A model generated the notes under the pieces. It had not been told where the DNA came from. It worked only from the letters and a program-made list of their open reading frames with translations, and searched no databases. Both the position numbers and the translations under genes were made by a program. Shown here one piece after another: positions 45,611 through 45,714 of a stretch of 45,714 nt of DNA. The stretch covers positions 1-45,714 of the forward strand of contig NZ_JAUXMX010000016.1 of NCBI RefSeq assembly GCF_030683065.1, written 5' to 3'. Numbering within the stretch: position 1 is the first letter of the stretch; every line of letters begins with the position of its first letter. This stretch comes from Pseudomonas sp. GTDB taxonomy: Bacteria; Pseudomonadota; Gammaproteobacteria; Pseudomonadales; Pseudomonadaceae.

Positions 45611-45714
45611 TGGACTCCCCCCGTTTTGCCAGTGATACGCTCTTCAAACGAACCTAGGTACGACTGCTTCCGTATATCCGGCTTCTAATTAAGGCATTAG
45701 GTGCCTTGAGCCAT
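45611..45714 (+). mobile_element. Probable left end of an insertion sequence, continues past window
   Basis: Directly after the truncated REP the sequence becomes less GC-rich and begins TGGACTCCCCCCGTTTTGCC, which looks like an IS terminal repeat. A 6-bp hairpin AAGGCA/TGCCTT follows at 45691-45707, and the window ends in CAT or the first bases of an ATG. The family and far end cannot be seen. Confidence 0.4.

Overview
The window looks like chromosomal DNA from a Pseudomonas (gamma-proteobacterium, high GC). Several blocks keep the gene order I remember from P. aeruginosa: the choline/betaine/carnitine transporter Cbc beside an sdaB-type serine dehydratase, betI-betB-betA, metNIQ beside znuBC-zur/znuA, split nrdJa-nrdJb, thrB-DUF2782-polA, then engB, two cytochromes c, dsbA, a phosphodiesterase-fold protein, a GGDEF protein and an ampDh2-type amidase. 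The small RNA in the polA-engB gap and the REP-type palindromes in most gaps also fit this genus. The species cannot be fixed from the sequence.

Positions 1-13.8 kb: quaternary amine uptake and catabolism. A 5'-complete but edge-truncated serine ammonia-lyase (minus strand) faces an ABC transporter with one ATPase (CbcV), one permease (CbcW) and three periplasmic binding proteins, two of them choline-type and one betaine-type. A 641-nt gap with a run of hairpins precedes cbcV. Next come a small conserved protein, a SulP anion transporter, a small ribbon-helix-helix protein, and betI / betB / betA. The same 21-bp sequence containing a BetI-type operator lies upstream of both betI and betB. BetB and BetA convert choline to betaine aldehyde and betaine.

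Positions 13.8-22.8 kb: a VOC protein and a divergent LysR regulator, then metQ-metI-metN, a lipoprotein, znuB-znuC-zur (minus strand) and divergent znuA with a Zur-like dyad between zur and znuA. Two small non-coding elements (192 and 200 bp) lie just behind betA and the lysR gene. Both have related 25-bp terminal inverted repeats, perfect 8-bp direct repeats on either side, and an inverted REP pair inside. I read them as MITEs, and this is the most novel signal in the window.

Positions 22.8-33.7 kb: a chemoreceptor and a three-gene unit of the AttE / AttFG / AttH type (ATPase, FtsX-like permease, lipocalin-like lipoprotein, minus strand) sit between znuA and nrdJa, where I recall no such genes in P. 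aeruginosa. They are followed by the B12-dependent ribonucleotide reductase split over two genes, thrB and a DUF2782 protein.

Positions 33.7-45.7 kb: polA, an ErsA-type small RNA with an AlgU (sigma-22) promoter and its own terminator, engB, cytochromes c5 and c4, dsbA, an EEP-fold protein, a diguanylate cyclase with an eightfold hexanucleotide repeat, a photolyase-family protein that matches cryptochrome-DASH rather than PhrB, a MarC protein and an AmpDh2-type amidase. The right edge holds a REP palindrome cut short by what looks like the left end of an insertion sequence.
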